64,000 bases of DNA from assembly GCA_900543815.1 (NCBI GenBank), contig UQST01000008.1:18996-82995 (forward strand), written 5' to 3'. A program made the position numbers and the translations under genes. The DNA comes from an uncultured Prevotellaceae bacterium (GTDB lineage Bacteria > Bacteroidota > Bacteroidia > Bacteroidales > Bacteroidaceae). Numbering within the stretch: the stretch's first letter is position 1; the number at the start of each line of letters is the position of its first letter. The notes beneath the pieces are model-generated. The model was not told the DNA's origin. It saw only the letters and a list, made by a program, of their open reading frames with translations, and searched no databases. Positions 53,844 through 62,736 of this stretch are shown one piece after another.

Positions 53844-55721
53844 ATGAAAATGGAAATGAGATACGATGTGGTGGTCGTGGGCGGCGGTCATGCGGGCTGC
53901 GAAGCGGCATGTGCGAGTGCCAGGATGGGCGCGAAGACGTGCCTGGTCACCATGGACATGAACAAGATAGCGCAGATGAGCTGCAACCCTGCCATAGGCG
54001 GGATTGCCAAGGGGCAGATTGTACGCGAGGTAGATGCGCTGGGCGGACACACAGGCCAGGTGACTGACAAGACCGCCATTCAGTTCCGCATGCTCAACCG
54101 CAGCAAGGGGCCAGCCATGTGGAGCCCCCGTGCACAATGCGACCGAGGGAAGTTCATCTGGGCCTGGAGAGAGGTGCTGGAGAACACCGACCACCTCAAC
54201 ATCTGGCAAGACCAGGTGCGCGAGCTGCTGGTCAGCGACGGACACGTAACGGGTGTGAGCACTTACCTGGGCGTAGAAATCAAGGCGCGCTGCGTAATCA
54301 TCACGGCAGGAACCTTCCTCAACGGCCTTATGCACATCGGCAAGACACAGTGGGCGGGCGGACGATGCGCCGAGCCACCCAGTCTGCACCTCACCGAGAG
54401 CATCACCAGACACGGCATCACCGCCGAACGTATGAAGACAGGTACACCGGTGAGGATAGATGGCAGGAGCGTGCACTTCGATGAGATGCAGCGCCAGAAC
54501 GGTGAAGACGACTTCCACAAGTTCTCCTTCATGGGCGAAAGACGGCCCATGGGACAACTGCCCTGCTGGATTACCTATACCAACGAGCAGGTTCACGAGC
54601 GCCTGAGAGCGGCCTTGCCAGACTCTCCACTCTTCAATGGACAGATACAGAGCATCGGTCCGAGATACTGCCCAAGCATAGAGACCAAGCTGGTCACCTT
54701 TGCCGACAAATCGGAGCACATGCTCTTTCTGGAACCCGAAGGCGAGAGCACCAACGAATACTACCTGAACGGATTCAGCAGCAGTCTGCCTATCGATGCC
54801 CAGATAGAAGCCTTGCGCATGATACCCGCCTTCAGAGACCTGGAAATCTACCGCCCTGGATATGCAATAGAATATGATTACTTCGACCCAACCCAACTGC
54901 GTCACTCGCTGGAGTCAAAGATTATCGACGGACTCTTCATGGCGGGACAAGTGAACGGAACCACCGGTTACGAGGAGGCCGCAGGGCAGGGCGTGGTGGC
55001 AGGCATGAACGCAGCGCTCAAGTGCAGCGGCTCCGAACCTTTCATTATGAAGCGCGACGAATCCTACATAGGCGTACTCATCGATGATTTGGTGACCAAG
55101 GGAGTGGATGAGCCATACCGCATGTTCACCAGTCGCGCCGAGTACCGCATCCTACTTCGGCAGGATGATGCCGATGCACGACTGACAGAACGGAGCCATC
55201 GCACAGGACTGGCCACCACCGAGCGGCTCAATCACTGGCTCAAGAAGAAGGAGCAGATAGAGAACCTCATAGCCTTCTGCAAGGATTACTCGGTGAAAGC
55301 TGCGTATATCAACAGCGGACTGGAAACTTTGGGATGCGAACCTCTTCAGCGCGGATGCAAGCTCTCCGACCTCTTGTCACGTCCCCTGCTTTCGCTTGAC
55401 AACCTCTCTCCGCTGATTCCCGCACTGAGGGAGAAGTTGGAGAGCATCACCGACCGCCGCGAGGAGACAGCCGAAGCTGCAGAGGTGAGAATAAAGTATG
55501 CTGGTTACATCATGCGGGAGCGCCAGAACGCCGACAAGATTCAGCGCCTGGAGAACATCCGCATCAGGGGCAAGTTTGACTACTCCACCCTACACTCGCT
55601 CTCCACTGAGGCACGCCAGAAACTCATGCGCATCGACCCCGAGACGCTGGCTCAGGCAAGCCGGATACCCGGTGTGAGCCCCAGCGACATCAGCGTGCTG
55701 ATGATACTGATGGGCCGTTGA
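53844..55721 (+). CDS. mnmG: tRNA uridine-5-carboxymethylaminomethyl modification enzyme
   Basis: 625 residues. FAD-binding VVVVGGGHAGCEAACASARMG starts near residue 9. CNPAIGGIAKGQIVREVDAL and the C-terminal IKYAGYIMRERQNADKIQRL domain are diagnostic for MnmG/GidA. With MnmE it modifies the wobble uridine of certain tRNAs. Start ambiguity is small: ATGs at 53844 and 53850 precede a third at 53856. gidA often lies near the replication origin. A parS-like site begins in its stop codon. Confidence 0.96.
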   Translation: MKMEMRYDVVVVGGGHAGCEAACASARMGAKTCLVTMDMNKIAQMSCNPAIGGIAKGQIVREVDALGGHTGQVTDKTAIQFRMLNRSKGPAMWSPRAQCDRGKFIWAWREVLENTDHLNIWQDQVRELLVSDGHVTGVSTYLGVEIKARCVIITAGTFLNGLMHIGKTQWAGGRCAEPPSLHLTESITRHGITAERMKTGTPVRIDGRSVHFDEMQRQNGEDDFHKFSFMGERRPMGQLPCWITYTNEQVHERLRAALPDSPLFNGQIQSIGPRYCPSIETKLVTFADKSEHMLFLEPEGESTNEYYLNGFSSSLPIDAQIEALRMIPAFRDLEIYRPGYAIEYDYFDPTQLRHSLESKIIDGLFMAGQVNGTTGYEEAAGQGVVAGMNAALKCSGSEPFIMKRDESYIGVLIDDLVTKGVDEPYRMFTSRAEYRILLRQDDADARLTERSHRTGLATTERLNHWLKKKEQIENLIAFCKDYSVKAAYINSGLETLGCEPLQRGCKLSDLLSRPLLSLDNLSPLIPALREKLESITDRREETAEAAEVRIKYAGYIMRERQNADKIQRLENIRIRGKFDYSTLHSLSTEARQKLMRIDPETLAQASRIPGVSPSDISVLMILMGR

Positions 55722-55736
55722 GTTCCACGTGAAACA
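55721..55736. promoter_or_regulatory. parS-like ParB binding site
   Basis: AGTTCCACGTGAAACA differs at one position from TGTTCCACGTGAAACA, a known parS form, and at two from the general consensus TGTTTCACGTGAAACA. It starts at the last base of the mnmG stop codon. Confidence 0.7.
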
Positions 55737-55769
55737 AAACGCGAACACTTTAACAATAAGTTCCTGAAT

Positions 55770-56300
55770 ATGAACAATGAGACTCTAATCAAAAACCTAC
55801 GCAACGTACCCGACTTCCCCATACCGGGAATCCAGTTCAAGGACGTCAGCACACTGTTCAAGAATGCCAAGTGCATGCGCATCATGGTGAACGAGCTTTA
55901 CGAGCTTTACAAGGATAAAGGCATCACCAAAGTGGTAGGAATCGAGAGCCGCGGCTTCGTCCTCGGTGCCGCGCTTGCGGTTAAGCTGAACGCCGGATTC
56001 GTCATGTGCCGCAAGCCCGGCAAGCTGCCTGCCGACACGCTCAAGGAAACGTACATGAAGGAATACGGAAAGGACACCATAGAGATTCACAAGGATGCCA
56101 TCACGGACAAGGATGTGGTGCTCCTGCATGACGATTTGCTGGCCACAGGCGGCAGCATGAAGGCAGCCTACAACCTGGTTCAGAAGTTCTGCCCACGCAA
56201 GTCCTACATCAATTTCATCATCGAACTGACAGGCGAGGGGCTCAATGGAAGGGCTGTTTTTGACGATTCCGTGGAGATGACCACGCTCATCAAGATTTGA
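55770..56300 (+). CDS. apt: adenine phosphoribosyltransferase
   Basis: 176 residues. It starts with MNNETLIKNLRNVPDFPIPG. The PRPP-binding loop is VVLLHDDLLATGGSMKAAYN, and GIESRGFVLGAALA is also present. It makes AMP from adenine and PRPP for purine salvage in the cytoplasm. It lies 49 nt after mnmG with the parS-like site between them, and ends at a hairpin at 56316. Confidence 0.96.
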   Translation: MNNETLIKNLRNVPDFPIPGIQFKDVSTLFKNAKCMRIMVNELYELYKDKGITKVVGIESRGFVLGAALAVKLNAGFVMCRKPGKLPADTLKETYMKEYGKDTIEIHKDAITDKDVVLLHDDLLATGGSMKAAYNLVQKFCPRKSYINFIIELTGEGLNGRAVFDDSVEMTTLIKI

Positions 56301-56315
56301 TTTCAGAAGCACACG

Positions 56316-56346
56316 AAGGGCAGTTTCACATGGTGGAATTGCCCTT
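56316..56346 (+). terminator. terminator after apt
   Basis: AAGGGCAGTT (56316-56325) pairs with AATTGCCCTT (56337-56346), with one G-T pair, and is followed by TCTCTTT. Confidence 0.75.
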
Positions 56347-56566
56347 TCTCTTTACTTAAAAAACGCACTCGAAGCATTCCTGCAAGAGATGAAACAGGCT
56401 TCCACAAGCAAGAAAAAGATATTCCACAGACATCCCAAACGCTCCAAACAGCATTAGAAAACGCACAAAAGGAACACTCGAAACACACCCAAAGAAGCCG
56501 CAAAGAGAAGTCTGAAATCAAGCCAAACGAACCAAAACAGCGCGCCCTTACAGGCACACAGAGATA

Positions 56567-56575
56567 TTATCCACA
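56567..56575 (+). promoter_or_regulatory. perfect DnaA box upstream of uvrC
   Basis: TTATCCACA is an exact match to the DnaA-box consensus. It lies 16 nt before the uvrC ATG in a strand-biased A/C-rich stretch (56347-56591) that also has weaker boxes near 56400 and 56424. Confidence 0.45.
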
Positions 56576-56591
56576 CCAAAACAACGGAAGA

Positions 56592-58433
56592 ATGGGAGAA
56601 AAAAGAGACCTTCAGGAGTATTTGAGAGGCATCGTACTGAACCTGCCCGAATGCCCTGGCTGCTACCAGTACCTCGATGATACGGGTACTATTATATATG
56701 TAGGCAAGGCGAAAAACCTCAAGCGGCGCGTATATTCCTACTTCTCGAAGGAGCACCAGAACCGTAAAACCGCCATTCTGGTGAGCAAAATACGCGATAT
56801 ACGCTATATCGTGGTGAACACCGAAGAGGATGCCTTGCTGCTGGAGAACAACCTCATCAAGCAGTGGAACCCGCGATACAACATCCTGCTCAAGGATGGC
56901 AAAACCTACCCCAGCATCGTGGTGACGCACGAATATTTCCCCCGCATCTTCCAGACCCGCGTCATAAACCCGCGTTACGGCACCTATTATGGCCCCTACA
57001 GCCACGTACCCACCATGTATGCCCTGCTCGAACTCATCAGTAAGCTCTACCCCCTGCGCCGCTGCCACGAAATCATCACGCAGGACAGCATAGAGAAGAA
57101 GAAGCATAAGACCTGCCTCGAATACCACATCAAGAACTGCAAGGCACCCTGCATGGGTCTGCAGAGCCACCAGGACTACATGAAGGACATAGCCGAGGCA
57201 GAGCAGATACTGCGGGGGAACACCGCCGACGTGCAGCGAAAACTGATGGAGGAGATGCAAGCGTTGGCCACCGAAATGCGCTTCGAGGAGGCCGAACAGG
57301 TGAAGCGCAAGTATATGTTGCTGGACAATTACCGAAGCCGGAGCGAAGTGGTGAGCCGCACAATACACAACGTAGATGTGTTCAACATAGAGAACCATGA
57401 GCGTGTGGCCTATATCAACTATCTGCACGTCACTAACGGCTGCATCAACCAGGCCTTCACCTTTGAATACGCGAAGCGCCTCGACGAGACAGAGGAGGAC
57501 TTGCTGGTTGCAGGAATAGTGGAAATGAGACAGCGTTACGGCAGTGAGAGCAAGGAGGTTATAGTACCGTTCCCCGTGGAACTTCCGCTGGACCGTGTCA
57601 CGGTCACCGTTCCACAGAAAGGCGAGAAGCGTAAGCTCATCGAACTGAGCAAGCTGAACGTGCTCCAGTACAAGGCCGACCGCATCAAGCAGGCCGACAA
57701 GCTCAATCCCGAACAGAAGCAGACACGCCTGCTGAAGGAGTTGCAGGACCTGCTGGGGATGCCCAAGATGCCCGCGCAGATAGAGTGCTTTGACAACTCC
57801 AACATCAGCGGACAGGACGCCGTGGCAGCCTGCGTGGTGTTCCGCATGGGCAAGCCCAGCAAGCAGGACTACCGCCGCTATACCATCAAGACCGTCTCCG
57901 GCCCCGACGACTATGCCAGCATGCAGGAGGTGGTGCGCCGCCGCTACAGCCGCATGATGCAGGAGGGCACTCCCCTGCCCGACCTTATCATCACCGACGG
58001 AGGCCGTGGGCAGATGGAGGTGGTGAGGCAAGTGGTGGAGGACGAGCTTCACCTCGACATAGCCATCGGCGGACTGGCCAAGGACGACAAGCACCGCACC
58101 CACGAACTCCTCTTCGGCTTCCCGCCCCGAACCATCGGCAGCAAACCCAATTCGCCACTCTTCCGCCTGCTCACGCAGATACAGGACGAAGTACACCGCT
58201 TCGCCATCACCTTCCATCGTGAAAAGCGCAGCAAGCGTCAGGTTGCCAGCGAGATAGACACCATCAAGGGCATCGGTCCAAAGAGCAAGGAACTGCTGCT
58301 GAAGGCTTTCCACAGCGTGAAACGCATGCGGGAAGCCAGCGAGCAGGACCTGGCAGGCGTCATCGGCCCGCAGAAAGCCGCCCTCCTGCATGAATACTTC
58401 CATGCCAAACACGATGGCGAGGCAGAGGGCTGA
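56592..58433 (+). CDS. uvrC: excinuclease ABC subunit C
   Basis: 613 residues. The GIY-YIG nuclease domain starts at residue 18 (PGCYQYLDDTGTIIYVGKAK). A UVR helical pair lies near 205-240. The RNase H-like C-terminal nuclease is seen as IECFDNSNISGQDAVAACVV. The final (HhH)2 segment is IDTIKGIGPKSKELLLKAF. It makes the dual incision in nucleotide excision repair with UvrAB. Length is normal. Confidence 0.97.
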   Translation: MGEKRDLQEYLRGIVLNLPECPGCYQYLDDTGTIIYVGKAKNLKRRVYSYFSKEHQNRKTAILVSKIRDIRYIVVNTEEDALLLENNLIKQWNPRYNILLKDGKTYPSIVVTHEYFPRIFQTRVINPRYGTYYGPYSHVPTMYALLELISKLYPLRRCHEIITQDSIEKKKHKTCLEYHIKNCKAPCMGLQSHQDYMKDIAEAEQILRGNTADVQRKLMEEMQALATEMRFEEAEQVKRKYMLLDNYRSRSEVVSRTIHNVDVFNIENHERVAYINYLHVTNGCINQAFTFEYAKRLDETEEDLLVAGIVEMRQRYGSESKEVIVPFPVELPLDRVTVTVPQKGEKRKLIELSKLNVLQYKADRIKQADKLNPEQKQTRLLKELQDLLGMPKMPAQIECFDNSNISGQDAVAACVVFRMGKPSKQDYRRYTIKTVSGPDDYASMQEVVRRRYSRMMQEGTPLPDLIITDGGRGQMEVVRQVVEDELHLDIAIGGLAKDDKHRTHELLFGFPPRTIGSKPNSPLFRLLTQIQDEVHRFAITFHREKRSKRQVASEIDTIKGIGPKSKELLLKAFHSVKRMREASEQDLAGVIGPQKAALLHEYFHAKHDGEAEG

Positions 58434-59013
58434 CAAGGGCAGCAGGGGCTCAAAGAAGGGTAAAAACAGGCTTGAAATGAACCAGGGAAGGGCTCTCCTT
58501 GCCGCTCCAGAAGAATGAAAACAAGCCCACAGAAGCCCCAATTCCATCACGCAGACACAGAGGCAAGCACACGCAGAATTGAGCGCAACAGCGGGCAAGG
58601 AAATGGCAAAAAGGAGGCATCGCGCCCTATTGGCCCATTTTACAGCACCGAATAGTACTGAGAAGAGACACGTTTTGCCTCAAACAAGGGGATACGAGGG
58701 GAGCTGGAGAAGACTTTATGAGCAAAAGGAAGCTTTTCCTACCCTTCAGACACGGAAACAAAAGGACAAAGGGAGCCGGCTATACGGGCAAAAGAAGCCT
58801 CTCGCTTCCACTCGGATACAGAGATGCAAAAGAAAGGAAAACAGGGTTGGAGTATAGAAGAAAGCGTTCGCTTCTGTCCCAGCAGCGAGTCTGAGACGGA
58901 TTCCCAAACCGCCCCAAAAGAACCTCCAACACACGCCGCCAATCGTAGCAAGCCGCCCCCAAGAACAGACGCCACACTACCCCCATCCCACCCATCATCA
59001 TCTACCGAAAAAC

Positions 59014-59070
59014 GCAGCGCGGTGCATTGGCCAACGCAGCGCACTGCATCGTGCATTGCACCGCACTGCA
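59014..59070. repeat. 22-bp-period array, GCAG subfamily, 3 units
   Basis: Cores start at 59014, 59036 and 59058: GCAGCGCGGTGCA, GCAGCGCACTGCA and GCACCGCACTGCA. The first and last are near reverse complements of each other, as in the four-unit arrays. Confidence 0.88.
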
Positions 59071-59105
59071 TCAAACGCTCTACAGCGGAACGAAGAGCGC
59101 AAGAT

Positions 59106-59303
59106 CATTCTGCCCCGACACCATGAAGACTTCAGGCCAAACAGCCAAACACTTCAACCAAAACAAGAGAGCAATCTAACAAAATCTGCCGAAGACTTTA
59201 ACCCCAAAAGCTAAAGACTTTATGCAATACAGAAGAGCATTTTGACCATATCTGCCGAGGATTTTAGCCCTATCGACAGAGTATTTTGACGAGGCCAGAC
59301 TGC
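59106..59303. repeat. 22-bp-period array (ATTTTGACC type), 9 units
   Basis: Units start at 59106, 59128, 59150, 59172, 59194, 59216, 59238, 59260 and 59282. They read CATTCTGCC, GACTTCAGG, CACTTCAAC, CAATCTAAC, GACTTTAAC, GACTTTATG, CATTTTGAC, GATTTTAGC and TATTTTGAC. Units tend to end in GCCGAA- or GAGAG-like sequence. Confidence 0.85.
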
Positions 59304-59567
59304 CGCTGCGAGCCTCCGAAGAAGGCCCTCTGAAACAGGGAAAATGGAGTGCACAAGTCACACGGCCAACCCTCAGAACCCTCCCAAAAAACTGTCCTTC
59401 ACTACCTTTGCCAGGCCCTTTTTACTTCAAGATTTCCCTTTCAAATCTCCATGTGAAGTACCCCGCGCGGAGAGCAGGAGCAGCAGGAAAAAGCCCGTCC
59501 ATTCCCAACAAAACAGAAAAGGAGTTAAAAGATTTTTAGAAAGGAGCGCATTTATAGATAAAAGGTG

Positions 59568-59575
59568 TAACTTTG
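59568..59575 (+). promoter_or_regulatory. minus-7 element of dtd-mazG-deoC operon
   Basis: TAACTTTG fits TAnnTTTG and lies 20 nt before the dtd ATG at 59596. Confidence 0.6.
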
Positions 59576-59595
59576 TGGAAAAGAACAGACCAAAC

Positions 59596-60048
59596 ATGAG
59601 AGCTGTAATACAGAGAGTGAGCCACGCCAGCGTGACCATTGACGGGGCTGTGAAGAGCAGCATCGGACCCGGTTACCTGGTGCTGCTGGGCATAGAGGAT
59701 GCCGATACCGACGAGGACAAGGACTGGTTGGCACGCAAGATAGTGGCCCTGCGCGTGTTCGACGACGAGCAGGGAGTGATGAACCGCAACGTGCAGGATA
59801 TCAACGGCGAAGTGCTGGTGGTGAGCCAGTTTACACTGATGGCCAGTTACCGCAAGGGCAACCGCCCCAGCTGGATTCGCGCTGCACGCCACGAGCATGC
59901 CGTACCCATGTACGAGGCCTTCGTGAAGCGCCTCACCGAGGACCTGCCCGGCCGTGTACAGACAGGCGAATTTGGAGCCGAAATGAAGGTGGAACTGCTC
60001 AATGACGGACCCGTTACCATCTGCATGGACACCAAGAACAAGGAATAA
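59596..60048 (+). CDS. dtd: D-aminoacyl-tRNA deacylase
   Basis: 150 residues, exact family length. MRAVIQRVSHASVTIDG at the N terminus, SQFTLMAS (the catalytic SQxT) near residue 78, and the C-terminal NDGPVTICMD (NxGPVT) are diagnostic. It removes D-amino acids wrongly loaded onto tRNA. First gene of a tight three-gene operon. Confidence 0.97.
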   Translation: MRAVIQRVSHASVTIDGAVKSSIGPGYLVLLGIEDADTDEDKDWLARKIVALRVFDDEQGVMNRNVQDINGEVLVVSQFTLMASYRKGNRPSWIRAARHEHAVPMYEAFVKRLTEDLPGRVQTGEFGAEMKVELLNDGPVTICMDTKNKE

Positions 60049-60063
60049 AACGAGCACACAGGT

Positions 60064-60390
60064 ATGACCATCAAGGAGGCACAAGAGCGGGTGGATGAGT
60101 GGATCAAGACCTACGGCGTGCGCTATTTCAGCGAACTGACCAACATGGCGGTACTCACCGAGGAGGTGGGCGAACTGGCCCGTGTGATGGCCCGCAAGTA
60201 CGGCGACCAGTCATTCAAGAAGGGCGAGAACACCGACCCCTCGGAGGAGATGGCCGACATCCTGTGGGTGCTCATCTGCCTGGCCAACCAGACGGGCGTG
60301 GATCTGACAGAGGCGCTGGAGGCAAGCTTCCGCAAGAAGACCGAGCGAGACAAGACAAGACACATAAACAACCCTAAATTAAGAGAATAA
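60064..60390 (+). CDS. MazG-like nucleotide pyrophosphohydrolase
   Basis: 108 residues. The MazG metal-binding pattern is present as LTEEVGELARVM (ExxE) and SEEMADILWVLICLAN (ExxxD). It probably hydrolyses (d)NTPs to monophosphates to clean the nucleotide pool. It lies 15 nt after dtd and 2 nt before deoC. Confidence 0.9.
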   Translation: MTIKEAQERVDEWIKTYGVRYFSELTNMAVLTEEVGELARVMARKYGDQSFKKGENTDPSEEMADILWVLICLANQTGVDLTEALEASFRKKTERDKTRHINNPKLRE

Positions 60391-60392
60391 TC

Positions 60393-61283
60393 ATGAGCGA
60401 AAAGAACAAGTACGAACAGGCACTCGAGCTGTACAACACCACACTCGACGACGCACAGGTGGCAGCCGAGGTGGCACGTATCATCAACGAGAAAGTGCCC
60501 GCAAACGACACTCCCGAGGTGAAGAAATTCCTCATGGGAAGCATAGAACTGACCACACTGAAGACCACCGACAGCGACCAGAGCGTGATGAAATTCACCC
60601 AGCGCGTCAATGACTTCGACAACGATTATCCCCAGCTGCCCCACGTGGCCACCATCTGCGTGTATCCCCGCTTCGCTGCTGTGGTGAGCGATACCCTGCA
60701 GGTAGAGGGTGTGGAGGTGGCTTGCGTGAGCGGTTCGTTCCCCAGCTCACAGGCTCTCATCGAGGTGAAGGTGGCCGAGACCGCCCTCGCACTCAAGGAC
60801 GGAGCCACCGAGATAGACATGGTGATGAGCGTGGGCGCCTTCCTGAGCGGCGACTACGAGACCGTATGTGACGAGATCAGCGAGCTGAAGGCCGTGTGTG
60901 GCGAGCGCAAGCTGAAGGTTATCCTGGAGACAGGACTGCTCCCCTCGGCCTCCGACATCAAGAAGGCCAGCCTGCTGGCCATGTACTCCGGCGCCGACTA
61001 CATCAAGACGAGCACCGGCAAGGAGAAGCCTGCTGCCACTCCCGAGGCTGCCTACGTGATGTGCCACGCCATCAAGGAGTATTATGAGAAGACCGGCATA
61101 CAGGTGGGCTTCAAGCCTGCGGGCGGACTCAACACCGTGCATGATGCACTCATCTACTACACCATCGTCAAGGAGGTACTGGGCGAGCAGTGGCTCACCA
61201 ACCAGTGGCTGCGTCTGGGCACCAGCCGTCTGGCCAACCTGCTCCTCTCTGAGGTGACCGGCGAAGAAGTGAAATATTTCTAA
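60393..61283 (+). CDS. deoC: deoxyribose-phosphate aldolase
   Basis: 296 residues, longer than E. coli DeoC and similar to Bacteroidales forms. The Schiff-base Lys is in DYIKTSTGKEKPAAT. KVILETGLL and QVGFKPAGGL complete the active site. It splits deoxyribose 5-phosphate into acetaldehyde and glyceraldehyde 3-phosphate. Last gene of the dtd operon. Confidence 0.95.
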   Translation: MSEKNKYEQALELYNTTLDDAQVAAEVARIINEKVPANDTPEVKKFLMGSIELTTLKTTDSDQSVMKFTQRVNDFDNDYPQLPHVATICVYPRFAAVVSDTLQVEGVEVACVSGSFPSSQALIEVKVAETALALKDGATEIDMVMSVGAFLSGDYETVCDEISELKAVCGERKLKVILETGLLPSASDIKKASLLAMYSGADYIKTSTGKEKPAATPEAAYVMCHAIKEYYEKTGIQVGFKPAGGLNTVHDALIYYTIVKEVLGEQWLTNQWLRLGTSRLANLLLSEVTGEEVKYF

Positions 61284-61291
61284 GAAAACAC

Positions 61292-61357
61292 CCTTCTGAG
61301 AATGCGCGAAACCCGTGCAGATGGCAAGAAAGAAAGTTTTGCGCGATTCTCAGAAGG
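61292..61357. terminator. long inverted repeat after deoC
   Basis: CCTTCTGAGAAT (61292-61303) has its exact reverse complement at 61346-61357. Pairing continues inward with few mismatches (GCGCGAAAC versus GTTTTGCGC), giving a stem of about 20 bp with a 24-nt loop. ATTTTGG follows. It probably ends the deoC transcript. Confidence 0.65.
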
Positions 61358-61473
61358 CGTATTTTGGCCCAAACACGCTGAGGAGCAACGTCTTGGTGCA
61401 CATCAAACGTGTATGAGAAATGCTCCAATCTGGAGAAATCTGGCAGCTGAAACGCTAAAACGACACGAATGAG

Positions 61474-62709
61474 ATGAAAAAAGGAATCCTCAGGGCCATC
61501 TGCCTTGCATTGCTGTCTCTGGTGAGCCAACAACTCGTCAGAGCCAACCGATACGATGTGGCGGCCTTCGTCTATCCGGCATACTGCACCGACGACCCGC
61601 GTCTGCGACCCTTCTGGCCGATGGGCATGGGCGAATGGGAAACGGTGCTCACCATGCAACAGCGCTTTCCGGGTCATCCCTGGAACCGCCGGCCTCTGTG
61701 GGGCTACGTCAATGAAGCCGACCCCGCAGTGATGGAGATGGAGATAGAACAGGCAAGCGACCACGGAGTGAACGTGTTCATCTTTGACTGGTACTGGTTT
61801 GACGGACGCCCGTTTATGGAGACCACCCTACGCAACGGCTTCCTGAAAGCTCGCAACCGCGACCGTATGAAGTTCTACCTAATGTGGGCCAACCATGATG
61901 TGCTCAACCTTTGGGACACCCGTCTGGCGGGCATCGAGGAGAACAACATCATATGGCAGGGCAAGGTAGATAGGGATGAGTTTGAACGGATATGCCGCCG
62001 CAACATCGACATGTACTTCAAGCTGCCCGAGTACTACAAGATTGAGGGCAAGCCCGTATTCATGATCTACGACGTGCACAACCTCATCGAGGGACTGGGC
62101 GGCGTGGCTCAGGCAAAGGACGCACTGAGATGGTTCAGGCAAGAAGTGAAGAAGGCCGGCTTCCCCGACCTCGATCTGATGCTCACCATGTGGAGCCCCA
62201 ACCTCAACTACAGTGGTCTGGACTGCAACAAGACAGAGGTTCCTGCCAACGAGTTTATCACGCAGCTGGGCTTCAACAGCAGCACGCATTACCAGTTTGC
62301 CCACTATCTGTGGATGGACGATGACTACGAAAATATCACACAGAAAGCGGTGCAGGAGTGGAATCGCCTCGACAGCACATTCACCATACCCTACTATCCG
62401 CACGTGAGCATCGGGTGGGACAACAGTCCGCGCACCAACAAGAGCGCCGTGACACGCAACAACACGCCCGAGAACTTCCGCAAGGCATTGCTCCAGGCAC
62501 GCGATTACGCCGACCGTCATCCGCAGCAGACTCCCCTCATCACCATCAACAGTTGGAACGAGTGGACCGAAACGAGTTATCTCCAACCAGATAACGTCAA
62601 CGGATACGGCTATCTGCAAGCAGTGAAGAGCGTCTTTGTGGATTCCCTGCCGGCACAGAAGCCCCAGCCGTCGAATGTACCTGCAGGCAAGAAGAACAAG
62701 AGAAGATAA
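61474..62709 (+). CDS. secreted GH99-like/WbsX-type protein
   Basis: 411 residues with a signal peptide ending VRA. The barrel-type segments FVYPAYCTDDPR, GVNVFIFDWYWFDGRPF and INSWNEWTETSYLQPD are the signature of the GH99-like (WbsX) family. The family includes endo-acting mannan enzymes and proteins in polysaccharide loci. The signal peptide argues for a periplasmic glycoside hydrolase role over a cytoplasmic transferase role. Substrate unknown. Confidence 0.82.
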   Translation: MKKGILRAICLALLSLVSQQLVRANRYDVAAFVYPAYCTDDPRLRPFWPMGMGEWETVLTMQQRFPGHPWNRRPLWGYVNEADPAVMEMEIEQASDHGVNVFIFDWYWFDGRPFMETTLRNGFLKARNRDRMKFYLMWANHDVLNLWDTRLAGIEENNIIWQGKVDRDEFERICRRNIDMYFKLPEYYKIEGKPVFMIYDVHNLIEGLGGVAQAKDALRWFRQEVKKAGFPDLDLMLTMWSPNLNYSGLDCNKTEVPANEFITQLGFNSSTHYQFAHYLWMDDDYENITQKAVQEWNRLDSTFTIPYYPHVSIGWDNSPRTNKSAVTRNNTPENFRKALLQARDYADRHPQQTPLITINSWNEWTETSYLQPDNVNGYGYLQAVKSVFVDSLPAQKPQPSNVPAGKKNKRR

Positions 62710-62736
62710 CATTGTAGAACCAATATAGAGAAGAGT

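Larger units (their letters stand above)
58434..59595. other. 1.16-kb intergenic region without genes
   Basis: No tRNA or credible ORF was seen; short frames here have odd composition and no signal or ribosome binding site. The region shows repeated decay-like sequence. GCAAAAG recurs at 58722 and 58788, 66 bp apart. RCCGCCCC(A/C)A(A)AGAAC recurs at 58908 and 58952, 44 bp apart. The two clear arrays listed separately (59014 and 59106) follow. The dtd promoter sits at its 3' end. Confidence 0.7.

Noticed and set aside
58579..58857. 92-codon frame in the uvrC-dtd gap
   Set aside because: Lys/Arg-rich, no ribosome binding site, and it overlaps repeat-derived sequence with 66-bp spacing, so periodic noncoding DNA explains it better.
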